A DNA stretch of 64,000 nucleotides, from assembly GCF_029866485.1 (NCBI RefSeq), contig NZ_CP092332.1:1178001-1242000 (forward strand). The letters are read 5' to 3'. Below are positions 29,048 through 37,098 of the stretch, piece after piece (the first letter of the stretch is position 1; every line of letters begins with the position of its first letter). The notes under the pieces were generated by a model that saw only the letters and a list, made by a program, of their open reading frames with translations, was not told the DNA's origin and did no database searches. The stretch is from Flavobacterium keumense (GTDB taxonomy: Bacteria > Bacteroidota > Bacteroidia > Flavobacteriales > Flavobacteriaceae). A program made the translations under genes and the position numbers.

Positions 29048-29977
29048 ATGAAAAATATATTATATAAAATAACGTTTGTTATTTCAGTGCTTTTGATTAC
29101 CAATTGTACAGTAGAAAAATATGAGTTAGGGGAATTAAATGCACCTTCAAATGTTGCGGTTGCTGTTACTATTGCAGGTAAAACGACTGCCGCCCCTAAT
29201 GGAGATGGGTCTGGAGATGTGACATTTACAATTTCTGGGGATAATATTTTAGCTTCAAAAATTGATTTTGATGCAAACAATGCTTTAGATTTAGTAGCTG
29301 TTAATAATGGAAAAATTACGAAGAAATACACCACCCTTGGTTTGAATACGTATACGGTAACCGTTATTGCATATGGTCCTGGAGGGACTTCTACTACAGT
29401 AACTACTGAGGTTACGGTAAAAAGTGATTTTACACCAAATCCTGCTATAGTTACCGCATTGACTAATAACACTTCTAAAACTTGGGTAGTTGACAAGTCA
29501 GTTCCAGGTCACTTTGGAGTAGGTCCTTGGACAGGATCTGTAGGTCCTGATTGGTGGTCTGCCAATGTAGATGAGAAAGTAAGTTGCTGTAATTGTTTTT
29601 ATACGTCAACTTTTACTTTTACAAAAGCTTCTGCAACATCATACACTATTCAAGTAGCTTGTCCTGACGGAGCTTTTACTAAAACAGGTGCGTTAACCAC
29701 TTTACCTGGAATTCCATCTTCTGGCGCTGAAGGATGTTATTCTTATGGTGGAGGTTCAGGAGCGTTTAGCTTTATTCCGTCTAGTACAGGAATTGCAGCT
29801 GCTACACCATCAACTCAAACTAGTATTTTATTATCTGGTGTTGATACTTTCATTGGTTATGGCGCACTCCAAAAGGAGTATGAAATTTTAGTTATCAATG
29901 CAAATTATATGTATTTGAGAGTACAGGGTACCGAAACAGGTAATGCATGGTACTTGAAGTTAAAACCAGCACCATAA
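29048..29977 (+). CDS. Surface glycan-binding lipoprotein with PKD-like domain
   Basis: A 309-aa lipoprotein (signal ending SVLLITNC). One PKD-like domain (about 30-130) contains APNGDGSGDVTFTISGDN, which closely resembles NPNGDGSGTVNFTISATN in the downstream GH16 protein. The C-terminal half has WVVDKSVPGHFGVGP ... PDWWS, matching the end of the preceding protein, so the two share a C-terminal domain of unknown function. No catalytic residues are recognisable. The SusE/SusF-like position suggests a surface binding protein. A hairpin at 29990-30022 follows the stop. Confidence 0.8.
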   Translation: MKNILYKITFVISVLLITNCTVEKYELGELNAPSNVAVAVTIAGKTTAAPNGDGSGDVTFTISGDNILASKIDFDANNALDLVAVNNGKITKKYTTLGLNTYTVTVIAYGPGGTSTTVTTEVTVKSDFTPNPAIVTALTNNTSKTWVVDKSVPGHFGVGPWTGSVGPDWWSANVDEKVSCCNCFYTSTFTFTKASATSYTIQVACPDGAFTKTGALTTLPGIPSSGAEGCYSYGGGSGAFSFIPSSTGIAAATPSTQTSILLSGVDTFIGYGALQKEYEILVINANYMYLRVQGTETGNAWYLKLKPAP

Positions 29978-29989
29978 ATAATTAAATAA

Positions 29990-30022
29990 CTGCCAGACTT
30001 GTAATAATTTTAAGTCTGGCAG
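29990..30022 (+). promoter_or_regulatory. Intra-operon hairpin
   Basis: CTGCCAGACTT (29990-30000) and AAGTCTGGCAG (30012-30022) form a perfect 11-bp stem with an 11-nt loop. No T-run follows, so it is more likely an mRNA-stabilising or processing hairpin than a terminator. It lies between the binding-protein genes and the enzyme genes of the locus. Confidence 0.6.
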
Positions 30023-30040
30023 ATTTAAATTTTAAATAAA

Positions 30041-31132
30041 ATGGGAGATTATTTAAATAAATTTCAAAAATATAAGATTATGCTAAGTGTTTTCGTGGCT
30101 GCTTTTTTATTTTTTTCTTGTAGTGGAGATAACGGAGGCACAACTGGTGGCGATACAATATTAAAACCAACCAATTTGACAGTTGTTGCTACGCCTGTTG
30201 GGGTTTCAACTCAAAATCCAAATGGAGATGGTAGTGGGACAGTAAATTTTACTATATCTGCAACTAATGCTACTTCTTATAAAGTCGCTTTAGGAGATGG
30301 TGAGACAAGAGAAACTTCCTCAGGAACCTTATCGTATACTTATACTGTGTCAGGAACCAATAGTTATACCATTTATGTTTCGGCATACAATGGGGCACAA
30401 TTTATAAGTACTTCCATTCCAGTAACTATTTATGTAGCCCCAAAGGCGATATGGTCAGATGAATTTAATGTAGATGGAGCTCCTGATGCTACTAAATGGG
30501 CTTATGATATTGGAACAGGTGATTGGGGATGGGGTAATAATGAAGCACAATATTATACTAGCAGAGCGGATAATGTTAAGGTTCAAAATGGCGTATTGAA
30601 GATAATTGCTCAACGAGAAAATTATAGTGGAAGTAATTATACCTCGGCACGTATAAAAACACAAGGGAAATTTACTTTTAAATATGGTAGAGTTGAGATG
30701 AGAGCAAAGCTACCATCTGGAGGAGGGACTTGGCCTGCTCTATGGATGTTAGGAAATAATATTACAACAGCTGGGTGGCCTGCATGTGGCGAAATTGATA
30801 TTATGGAGCATTTAGGGAATCAACTGAATAAAATTTACGGCACGCTACATCATCCAGGTCATTCAGGAGGAAATGCAGATTCGAGAACGGTTGATATTGC
30901 AAATGCTACTTCAGAATTTCATATTTATGCTCTTGATTGGAGAGCCGATGCTATTAAGTTTTATGTAGATAATCAGTTATTCTACACCTTTACTAATACT
31001 TCTTCATTGCCGTTTAATCAGAATTTTTTCTTGATTATTAATTGCGCTATAGGAGGAAATTTTGGTGGAACTATAGATCCTAATTTTGTTTCTTCTACCT
31101 ATGAAGTAGATTATATCAGAGTTTTTAATTAA
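30041..31132 (+). CDS. GH16 endo-beta-1,3-glucanase (laminarinase-type) lipoprotein
   Basis: A 363-aa lipoprotein (lipobox FLFFSC). An N-terminal PKD-like domain (about 45-135) precedes a GH16 catalytic domain (about 138-363). The catalytic signature E-[ILV]-D-[IV]-[ML]-E reads GEIDIMEH, with nucleophile Glu251, Asp253 and acid/base Glu256 counted from the ATG at 30041. Other GH16 landmarks are RIKTQGKFTFKYGRVEMRAKL, GGGTWPALWMLG and HIYALDWRADAIKFYVDNQ. The WPA.WM and EIDIMEH forms are typical of laminarinases, which cut internal beta-1,3-glucan bonds. With GH30 and GH3 downstream, laminarin is the probable substrate. Confidence 0.92.
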   Translation: MGDYLNKFQKYKIMLSVFVAAFLFFSCSGDNGGTTGGDTILKPTNLTVVATPVGVSTQNPNGDGSGTVNFTISATNATSYKVALGDGETRETSSGTLSYTYTVSGTNSYTIYVSAYNGAQFISTSIPVTIYVAPKAIWSDEFNVDGAPDATKWAYDIGTGDWGWGNNEAQYYTSRADNVKVQNGVLKIIAQRENYSGSNYTSARIKTQGKFTFKYGRVEMRAKLPSGGGTWPALWMLGNNITTAGWPACGEIDIMEHLGNQLNKIYGTLHHPGHSGGNADSRTVDIANATSEFHIYALDWRADAIKFYVDNQLFYTFTNTSSLPFNQNFFLIINCAIGGNFGGTIDPNFVSSTYEVDYIRVFN

Positions 31133-31153
31133 ATGGTTTATAAACCTTAAGAG

Positions 31154-31205
31154 TTCTTCAAAAAAAGCTTTTATTTGTAAGTTGGATAAAAGCTTTTTTG
31201 AAGAA
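31154..31205 (+). promoter_or_regulatory. Long stem-loop between GH16 and EEP genes
   Basis: A 21-nt left arm (31154-31174) and a 20-nt right arm (31186-31205) pair perfectly apart from one bulged A, around an 11-nt loop. The right arm contains a TTTTTT run, so it may work as an attenuating terminator inside the operon or protect the upstream message. The next gene starts 14 bp after it. Confidence 0.65.
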
Positions 31206-31218
31206 TATTTTGGTATAT

Positions 31219-32061
31219 ATGAAAAAAATGATGGTATTTATTGGATTGATTTTTTGTACTATTGTACACAGTCAGTCCATCAAAATGATGACTTATAATA
31301 TCCGTTTAGATGTGGCGTCTGATGGAGTAAATGCTTGGCCTTTGCGGAAAGATTTTTTTGCTTCACAAATTCAATTTTATGAACCTGATATTTTAGGGGT
31401 ACAAGAAGCAATGCCTCATCAAGTGGTAGATTTAGAACAATTACTTTCTCAATATAGTCAAGTAGGAATAGGGCGTGAAGGGATAGGTAAAGGAGAATCT
31501 TCCAATATTTTTTATAAAAAAGATAGGTTTACAATTATACAAACCAATACTTTTTGGCTTTCTGATACACCTGAAATAATTTCTAAAGGCTGGGACGCAG
31601 CCTGCCATAGAGTGTGTACGTATGCTCTTTTTCAAGATGCAATAACTAAAAAAATATTTTGGGTATTTAATACGCATCTTGATCATATTGGGGAACAAGC
31701 AAGAACTAAAGGGATTGCCTTAATTCTTTCTAAGATTAAAGAATTAAATACCAAGAATTATCCTGTTTTTTTTATGGGAGATTTTAATTCGGAACCACTA
31801 GAGGATAGGATAATTTCACTTAAAACTCAAATGGATGACACTCGAGAGATAGCAATACACAAACCATTTGGTCCAATAGGAACATTTAATAATTTTGAAC
31901 ATAATCTCTCAGTGACAAAACGAATAGATTACATTTTTGTTTCTAAAAAAGTTAATCTGATAATAAAGAAATATGCCGTTTTAAGCGATTCTGACGCGTT
32001 AAAGTACCCATCAGATCATCTACCTGTTTATGTAGAGGTTAGTTTTAATCCTAAAAAATAA
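31219..32061 (+). CDS. Secreted endonuclease/exonuclease/phosphatase-fold protein
   Basis: A 280-aa protein with a signal peptide (MKKMMVFIGLIFCTIVHSQ); I chose the ATG at 31219 because upstream codons lie in the preceding stem-loop. The EEP-fold motifs are all present: MMTYNIRLD, LGVQEAMPHQ (metal-binding Glu), FWVFNTHLDHIGEQAR (catalytic His), FMGDFNSEP (GDFN) and the C-terminal SDHLPVYVEV (catalytic DH). Family members hydrolyse phosphodiester or phosphomonoester bonds in nucleic acids, inositol phosphates or sphingomyelin, so its place among glucanases is unexplained. Possible roles are phosphate-bearing side groups of algal material or an unrelated passenger. The active site looks intact. 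Confidence 0.85.
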   Translation: MKKMMVFIGLIFCTIVHSQSIKMMTYNIRLDVASDGVNAWPLRKDFFASQIQFYEPDILGVQEAMPHQVVDLEQLLSQYSQVGIGREGIGKGESSNIFYKKDRFTIIQTNTFWLSDTPEIISKGWDAACHRVCTYALFQDAITKKIFWVFNTHLDHIGEQARTKGIALILSKIKELNTKNYPVFFMGDFNSEPLEDRIISLKTQMDDTREIAIHKPFGPIGTFNNFEHNLSVTKRIDYIFVSKKVNLIIKKYAVLSDSDALKYPSDHLPVYVEVSFNPKK

Positions 32062-32066
32062 TTATA

Positions 32067-33515
32067 ATGTCAGTAAGAAATAAATGTTTTAATCTTTTGC
32101 CACTAGTAGCACTTGTTTTGTATAGTTGTTCTTCTTCTGTAAATGTTATTGATAAAAATTATCAGGCAAGTTCCTCGTTGACCAAAAATAAGATTGATTT
32201 TTGGATGACTAATCCTGACCAATCTATTTATTTGCAACAGCAAAAGGAGTCATTAGTTTTTGGGACTAATTACAATACTTACCCAACGATTACAGTTGAT
32301 GAAAATCAAAGCTATCAGGAAGTAGATGGTTTTGGTTTTACCTTAACTGGAGGTAGCGTACAGACAATTACTATGTTAGATGCTCCAAAAAGAACAGCAC
32401 TTTTACAGGAACTCTTTGGAAAAAACGACAATTCCATTTCGATAAGTTATCTCCGCATTAGTATTGGAGCGTCTGATTTGAATGAATTTCCTTTTACTTA
32501 TGATGATGTGCCTTTGGGACAAACTGATGTCGCGATGCAACAATTTAGTTTGTCTCCAGATAAAACTACTGTAATCCCAATGCTGAAAGAAATTTTATCA
32601 ATTAATCCTGAGATAAAACTATTAGCAACACCTTGGTCTGCACCAACTTGGATGAAAACCAACAATGCTTTCATAGGAGGTAGTTTGAAAACAGAATATT
32701 ATGAAGCGTATGCTAATTATTTTGTGAAATACATCCAAAAAATGAAAGAGGAAGGAATTCTTATAACCGCAATCACACCTCAAAACGAACCGCTACATCC
32801 AGGCAATAATCCAAGTATGTATATGACGGCTTTAGAACAAGCCAATTTTATTAAAAATCATTTAGGGCCAGCTTTTGCTAAAGCGAATTTGAAAACCAAG
32901 ATTATCATTTACGATCACAACTGCAATAAACCAGAATATCCTTTAGCAATTTTGAATGATGCAGGAGCAAATCCGTATGTAGATGGTTCTGCTTTTCATC
33001 TGTATGAAGGTGATATTAGCGCTTTATCTACTGTTCATAATGCTTATCCAAATAAAAATGTTTATTTTACAGAACAATATACTGGGACATCTGGGACTTT
33101 TGACGGCGATTTAAAATGGCATTTGAAAAATGTGATTATTGGTTCGATGCGCAATTGGAGTAAAACGGCCTTTGAATGGAATTTAGCCAACGATGCGAAC
33201 TTTAGACCTTATACTCCCGGTGGATGTTCCACTTGTAAAGGGGCTTTGACAATTAATAGTGCGGAAAATTTTGAAAGGAATGTTGGGTATTACATTATTG
33301 CACATGTTTCTAAATTTGTTCCCTCTGGTTCTGTTAGGATTGATTCAGAACAACATAAAGATTTAAATACGGTCGCATTTAAAACTCCAAAGGGGAATAA
33401 AGTACTAATTGTAGAGAATGATGGGGTTGTTACTCAACTATTTAATATTAAAAATAATGGAAAGTGGGTTACAGTTTCTTTAGAATCAGGTGCTGTAGCT
33501 ACTTTTATTTGGTAA
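32067..33515 (+). CDS. GH30 family beta-glucanase/glucosidase, lipoprotein
   Basis: A 482-aa lipoprotein (lipobox VLYSC). The GH30 fold is recognised from QEVDGFGFTLTGGSV, ISYLRISIGASDL, LLATPWSAPTWMK, the acid/base Glu in ITPQNEPLHPGN (about residue 240) and the nucleophile Glu in VYFTEQYTG (about residue 337). A beta-sandwich C-terminus follows. GH30 members in laminarin loci of marine Bacteroidetes cut the beta-1,6 branches of laminarin; other GH30 activities (glucosylceramidase, xylanase) exist and cannot be excluded. The gene starts 5 bp after the EEP-fold gene and is followed closely by GH3. Confidence 0.9.
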   Translation: MSVRNKCFNLLPLVALVLYSCSSSVNVIDKNYQASSSLTKNKIDFWMTNPDQSIYLQQQKESLVFGTNYNTYPTITVDENQSYQEVDGFGFTLTGGSVQTITMLDAPKRTALLQELFGKNDNSISISYLRISIGASDLNEFPFTYDDVPLGQTDVAMQQFSLSPDKTTVIPMLKEILSINPEIKLLATPWSAPTWMKTNNAFIGGSLKTEYYEAYANYFVKYIQKMKEEGILITAITPQNEPLHPGNNPSMYMTALEQANFIKNHLGPAFAKANLKTKIIIYDHNCNKPEYPLAILNDAGANPYVDGSAFHLYEGDISALSTVHNAYPNKNVYFTEQYTGTSGTFDGDLKWHLKNVIIGSMRNWSKTAFEWNLANDANFRPYTPGGCSTCKGALTINSAENFERNVGYYIIAHVSKFVPSGSVRIDSEQHKDLNTVAFKTPKGNKVLIVENDGVVTQLFNIKNNGKWVTVSLESGAVATFIW

Positions 33516-33532
33516 TCAATAAAATCGTAATT

Positions 33533-35767
33533 ATGAAACATAAATTAATTGTATTAGGAGCTATCTTAGCCTTGGGTGCCGAAGTTGTTTTTGCACAGCA
33601 AAAAACAATCGATCAAAGAGTAGAGTCATTATTAAAACAAATGACCCTGCAAGAAAAAATAGGACAATTAAACCAATATACAGGCGATAATCAGGCTACG
33701 GGCCCGATAACTATAAATCCTAATAAAGAAGCCGAAATCAAAGGAGGATTGATTGGGTCAATGTTAAATATTGTGGGTACTAAGTACACACGTCAATATC
33801 AAGAATTGGCGATGCAGTCTCGATTAAAAATTCCATTATTATTTGGACAAGACGTGATTCATGGATATAAAACAACTTTTCCAATTCCTTTGGCTGAGGC
33901 GGCTAGTTGGGATCTAGAAGCTATTGAGTTAAGCGCTCGAATAGCAGCACAAGAAGCATCTGCTAGCGGGATTCATTGGGTATTTGCTCCTATGGTGGAT
34001 ATATCTAGGGATCCTCGTTGGGGTCGTGTCATGGAAGGAGCCGGAGAGGACACCTATTTAGGTTCTAAAATAGCTTTTGCTAGAGTAAAAGGGTTTCAAG
34101 GAAACCTAGGAGATACAAATTCGGTAATGGCTTGTGTAAAACATTTTGTAGGCTATGGAGCTGCTGTTGGCGGGAGAGATTATAATTCCGTAGATATGAG
34201 TGATAGAATGCTTTGGGAAACCTATTTACCTCCATTTAAAGCTGCCTTAGATGCAGGGGTTGCTACCTTCATGAATTCGTTTAATGATTTGAATGGTGTG
34301 CCAGCGACAGGGAATAAATTCTTGCAAAGAGATATTCTTAAAGGCAAATGGAATTTTAAAGGATTTGTTGTTTCAGATTGGGGCTCTATTGGTGAGATGG
34401 TCAATCACGGTAATGTGAAAGATAGTAAAGAAGCAGCTCAATTGGCCATTACAGCAGGAAGCGATATGGATATGGAGAGTAATTCCTATCGTTATAATTT
34501 AGCTCAATTAGTACAAGAAGGTAAAGTTGATATTGCTTTGATTGATGATGCTGTAAAACGAATTCTGCGTAAAAAGTTCGAATTAGGGTTGTTTGAAGAT
34601 CCTTATAAGTATTCGAATCCAAAGCGTGAAGACAAAGAGTTAAATAATCCAATGCATCGTAAAATTGCAAGAGATATAGCGGCTAAAAGTATTGTTTTGT
34701 TAAAAAATGAAAAACAACTGTTGCCTTTATCTAAAGATGTGAAAAAAATTGCATTCATTGGTCCCCTGGTGAAAGAACACAAACAAAACATGGGATTTTG
34801 GTCAGTAGAATTACCAGAAGTGGATTACGATAAATATATTGTTTCTCAATGGGAGGGCTTGCAAAATAAAGTGGGTAAAAACACGCAGCTTTTATACGCT
34901 AAAGGATGTGAAATAGAGGGAGATAATAAAGATGGCTTTGCTGAGGCTGTAACAGTTGCTAATCAAGCAGATATTGTAATTGTGAGTATAGGAGAACGTA
35001 GGGATATGAGTGGAGAGGCTAAAAGTAGAAGTAGTATTCGTATTCCAGGAGTGCAAGAAGAGTTGGTTCAAGCACTTCAAGCTACAGGAAAACCTGTAGT
35101 GGTATTAATAAATGCAGGTAGGCCACTTGTCTTTAATAAAATTGCAGATACTGCTCCCGCTATTTTATATACTTGGTGGTTAGGAACCGAAGCAGGAAAT
35201 GCTATCGCAGATGTGTTATTTGGAGATTATAATCCTTCAGCTAAATTACCAATGACCTTTCCAAGGGATGAAGGACAATTACCAATATATTACAATCATT
35301 TTAATACCGGTAGACCTGCTCCAAATGAAACAACAACCAATTATGTGTCAGCATATATTGATTTGAAGAATAGCCCAAAATACCCTTTCGGATATGGATT
35401 AAGCTATACAACTTTTCAATATTCAGATTTAAAAGTAACAAAGAATAAAATAACTGATTCTGAAAAGGTTGAGATTTCATTTAATCTGACTAATACAGGT
35501 AAATATGCGGGTGATGAGGTAGTGCAATTGTATTTAAGAGATAGAGTCGGCTCGGTAGTACGTCCGATAATTGAGTTGAAAGATTTTAAAAAGATACATT
35601 TGAATGCAGGCGAAACAATGAATATTCAGTTTGTTATTGACAAGGAAAAATTATCTTTTTACAATGAAAAATTAGAATGGACAACAGAACCTGGAGAATT
35701 TGATCTGATGATTGGCTCTTCATCTTCAGATATTCGATTGCGTTCAGTGATAGAACTTTTAAAATAA
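33533..35767 (+). CDS. bglX: GH3 beta-glucosidase, BglX-like
   Basis: A 744-aa periplasmic enzyme. The ATG at 33533 gives a clean signal peptide (MKHKLIVLGAILALGAEVVFAQ); longer frames run back into the GH30 gene. The GH3 N-terminal barrel has FGQDVIHGYKTTFPIPLAEA, APMVDISRDPRWGRVMEGAG, KHFVGYGAAVGGRDY and the nucleophile Asp282 in GFVVSDWGS. The C-terminal domain has LLKNEKQLLPL and GERRDMSGEA, followed by a fibronectin-III-like domain (about 640-744, TNTGKYAGDEVVQLYLRD). It removes glucose from beta-linked oligosaccharides, the final step of glucan breakdown. Last gene of the locus. Confidence 0.93.
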   Translation: MKHKLIVLGAILALGAEVVFAQQKTIDQRVESLLKQMTLQEKIGQLNQYTGDNQATGPITINPNKEAEIKGGLIGSMLNIVGTKYTRQYQELAMQSRLKIPLLFGQDVIHGYKTTFPIPLAEAASWDLEAIELSARIAAQEASASGIHWVFAPMVDISRDPRWGRVMEGAGEDTYLGSKIAFARVKGFQGNLGDTNSVMACVKHFVGYGAAVGGRDYNSVDMSDRMLWETYLPPFKAALDAGVATFMNSFNDLNGVPATGNKFLQRDILKGKWNFKGFVVSDWGSIGEMVNHGNVKDSKEAAQLAITAGSDMDMESNSYRYNLAQLVQEGKVDIALIDDAVKRILRKKFELGLFEDPYKYSNPKREDKELNNPMHRKIARDIAAKSIVLLKNEKQLLPLSKDVKKIAFIGPLVKEHKQNMGFWSVELPEVDYDKYIVSQWEGLQNKVGKNTQLLYAKGCEIEGDNKDGFAEAVTVANQADIVIVSIGERRDMSGEAKSRSSIRIPGVQEELVQALQATGKPVVVLINAGRPLVFNKIADTAPAILYTWWLGTEAGNAIADVLFGDYNPSAKLPMTFPRDEGQLPIYYNHFNTGRPAPNETTTNYVSAYIDLKNSPKYPFGYGLSYTTFQYSDLKVTKNKITDSEKVEISFNLTNTGKYAGDEVVQLYLRDRVGSVVRPIIELKDFKKIHLNAGETMNIQFVIDKEKLSFYNEKLEWTTEPGEFDLMIGSSSSDIRLRSVIELLK

Positions 35768-35932
35768 AAAAGAAAATAAGTAGCTTAATTTTAAATAGAA
35801 ATGAATATATTTGAGGAGAAGCTTTTTTACTTTTATTGAAGAGACTAAAAAGTATTGACTCAATTCAAAATTCCTAATAAGCTTGTAGTTATGACATCAT
35901 TAGGAGAAGAGCTATGAAGAGAGAACTTAATT

Positions 35933-35960
35933 AGAGGTTGCTATAAGCAGCCTCTTTTTT
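35933..35960 (+). terminator. Terminator of the glucan operon
   Basis: GAGGTTGCT, loop ATA, AGCAGCCTC (35933-35953, one G-T pair), followed by a run of seven T. It lies 165 bp after the bglX stop. Confidence 0.82.
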
Positions 35961-36099
35961 TGTTCGTATCAATACTTTTAGTCTATAATAACCTTTTTTA
36001 TAATTAATGCGTAATTTTGACGCAATGTATGATTTTTTTGGATTCAAACAAAAAATAAATTCATTTTGTGATGTTCTATATAAAATAGTATATTCGCTC

Positions 36100-36120
36100 A
36101 ATTCATAGATTTTATGAATT
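36100..36120. promoter_or_regulatory. Candidate operator of the Nudix regulator
   Basis: AATTCATA, 5 nt, TATGAATT: a 21-bp inverted repeat ending 33 bp before the regulator ATG. Its size and position fit an autoregulatory operator for a dimeric winged-helix protein. I did not find the same palindrome before the other genes here. Confidence 0.45.
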
Positions 36121-36153
36121 CCATTAGCAAAGAGAAAGTAATACGATAGATAA

Positions 36154-36909
36154 ATGTTAAAAGAAATTCTAGCCAATAAAGAAAACTATCAGCCAGGTCT
36201 ATCCATTGATTGTGTAATTTTTGGGTTTCATGATAATCAACTTAAAGTATTATTAATAAAAACAAAGTATAGCGATAAATGGGCTTTGCCAGGAGGTTTT
36301 GTTCGTGTTGATGAGAGTATTGATGATGGAGCGGTAAATGTATTGAAAGGACGAACAGGATTACAAGGAATTTTCCTTAGACAGTTTGCCACCTTTGGTC
36401 AGGCAAAGAGAAATCCTGTAGAATTTAGTGATGGTGTATTGGCATTTTATCAAATACCGTTAGTAGAGGGTCAATGGTATAGGAATCGTTTTGTTACCGT
36501 TGGATATTATGCATTAGTCGATTTTTTACAAGCTGTTCCGCAACCTGAGGGAAATAACGAAATAGTAGAGTGGATTGATTGTAATGCAGTTCCGGAGTTG
36601 ATTTTAGACCATAAAGAAATTTTTGATAAAGCGCTTGAAACGCTCCGAATGGAGCTCAATTTAGTACCTGTTGGGTATAATTTATTACCAGAAAAATTTA
36701 CTATTCCTGAGTTGCAACGATTGTATGAAACTATTTTGGGTAGAAAATTAGATCGTCGAAACTTTCTTCGAAAAATAACTTCAATTGGGATTTTGACCAA
36801 ATTAGATGAGAAGAAAAGTAATGTAGCACACAAAGCGCCTAACTTGTATTCCTTTGATAAAGAACGATACGAAGAAGTGTTGAAAATAGGGTTGCACCAA
36901 GGTTGGTAA
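36154..36909 (+). CDS. Nudix-fold transcriptional regulator, NrtR/AraR-like
   Basis: A 251-aa protein. The N-terminal Nudix fold (about 15-150) opens PGLSIDCVIFGF and has KWALPGGFVRVDESIDDGAV, but the rest of the Nudix box reads NVLKGRTGL where REUxEExGU is expected, so the catalytic Arg and Glu residues are gone. The C-terminal part (about 160-250: LLPEKFTIPELQRLYETILG ... DRRNFLRKI) is the winged-helix DNA-binding domain of the NrtR family. Such dead-Nudix proteins serve as sugar or nucleotide-sugar sensors in Bacteroidetes (for example AraR). It sits directly before two GH13 enzymes, which it may control. Confidence 0.85.
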   Translation: MLKEILANKENYQPGLSIDCVIFGFHDNQLKVLLIKTKYSDKWALPGGFVRVDESIDDGAVNVLKGRTGLQGIFLRQFATFGQAKRNPVEFSDGVLAFYQIPLVEGQWYRNRFVTVGYYALVDFLQAVPQPEGNNEIVEWIDCNAVPELILDHKEIFDKALETLRMELNLVPVGYNLLPEKFTIPELQRLYETILGRKLDRRNFLRKITSIGILTKLDEKKSNVAHKAPNLYSFDKERYEEVLKIGLHQGW

Positions 36910-36932
36910 TGTCACTTTAATTAATAATTTAG

Positions 36933-36965
36933 AAAGGGTTATCTGAAAAGACAGCCCTTTTTTTA
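36933..36965 (+). terminator. Terminator after the Nudix regulator
   Basis: AAAGGGTTATCT, loop GAAA, AGACAGCCCTTT (36933-36960, with one wobble and one mismatch), then T-run. It separates the regulator from the amylosucrase-like gene. Confidence 0.7.
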
Positions 36966-37098
36966 TTAATACAGTAATTGATTTAACGTAATTTTTTCAG
37001 ACTCACTATTTTTTTGCTTGTTTTTATATAGGAAATGCTTTTTTTAGTATATTTCAATTCGATTTATATAGAATAAAGGTTAACCAAAAGCGTAAGGA

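Larger units (their letters stand above)
35768..36153. other. Gap between glucan locus and Nudix regulator
   Basis: About 390 bp without a convincing gene. It holds an AT-rich stretch after bglX, the terminator at 35933-35953, and a regulatory-looking segment before the Nudix regulator that includes TTCTATATAAA (36074-36084) and the palindrome at 36100-36120. Confidence 0.6.

Noticed and set aside
36154..36909. Active Nudix pyrophosphohydrolase
   Set aside because: The REUxEE part of the catalytic box is replaced and a winged-helix DNA-binding domain follows, so a regulator fits better.
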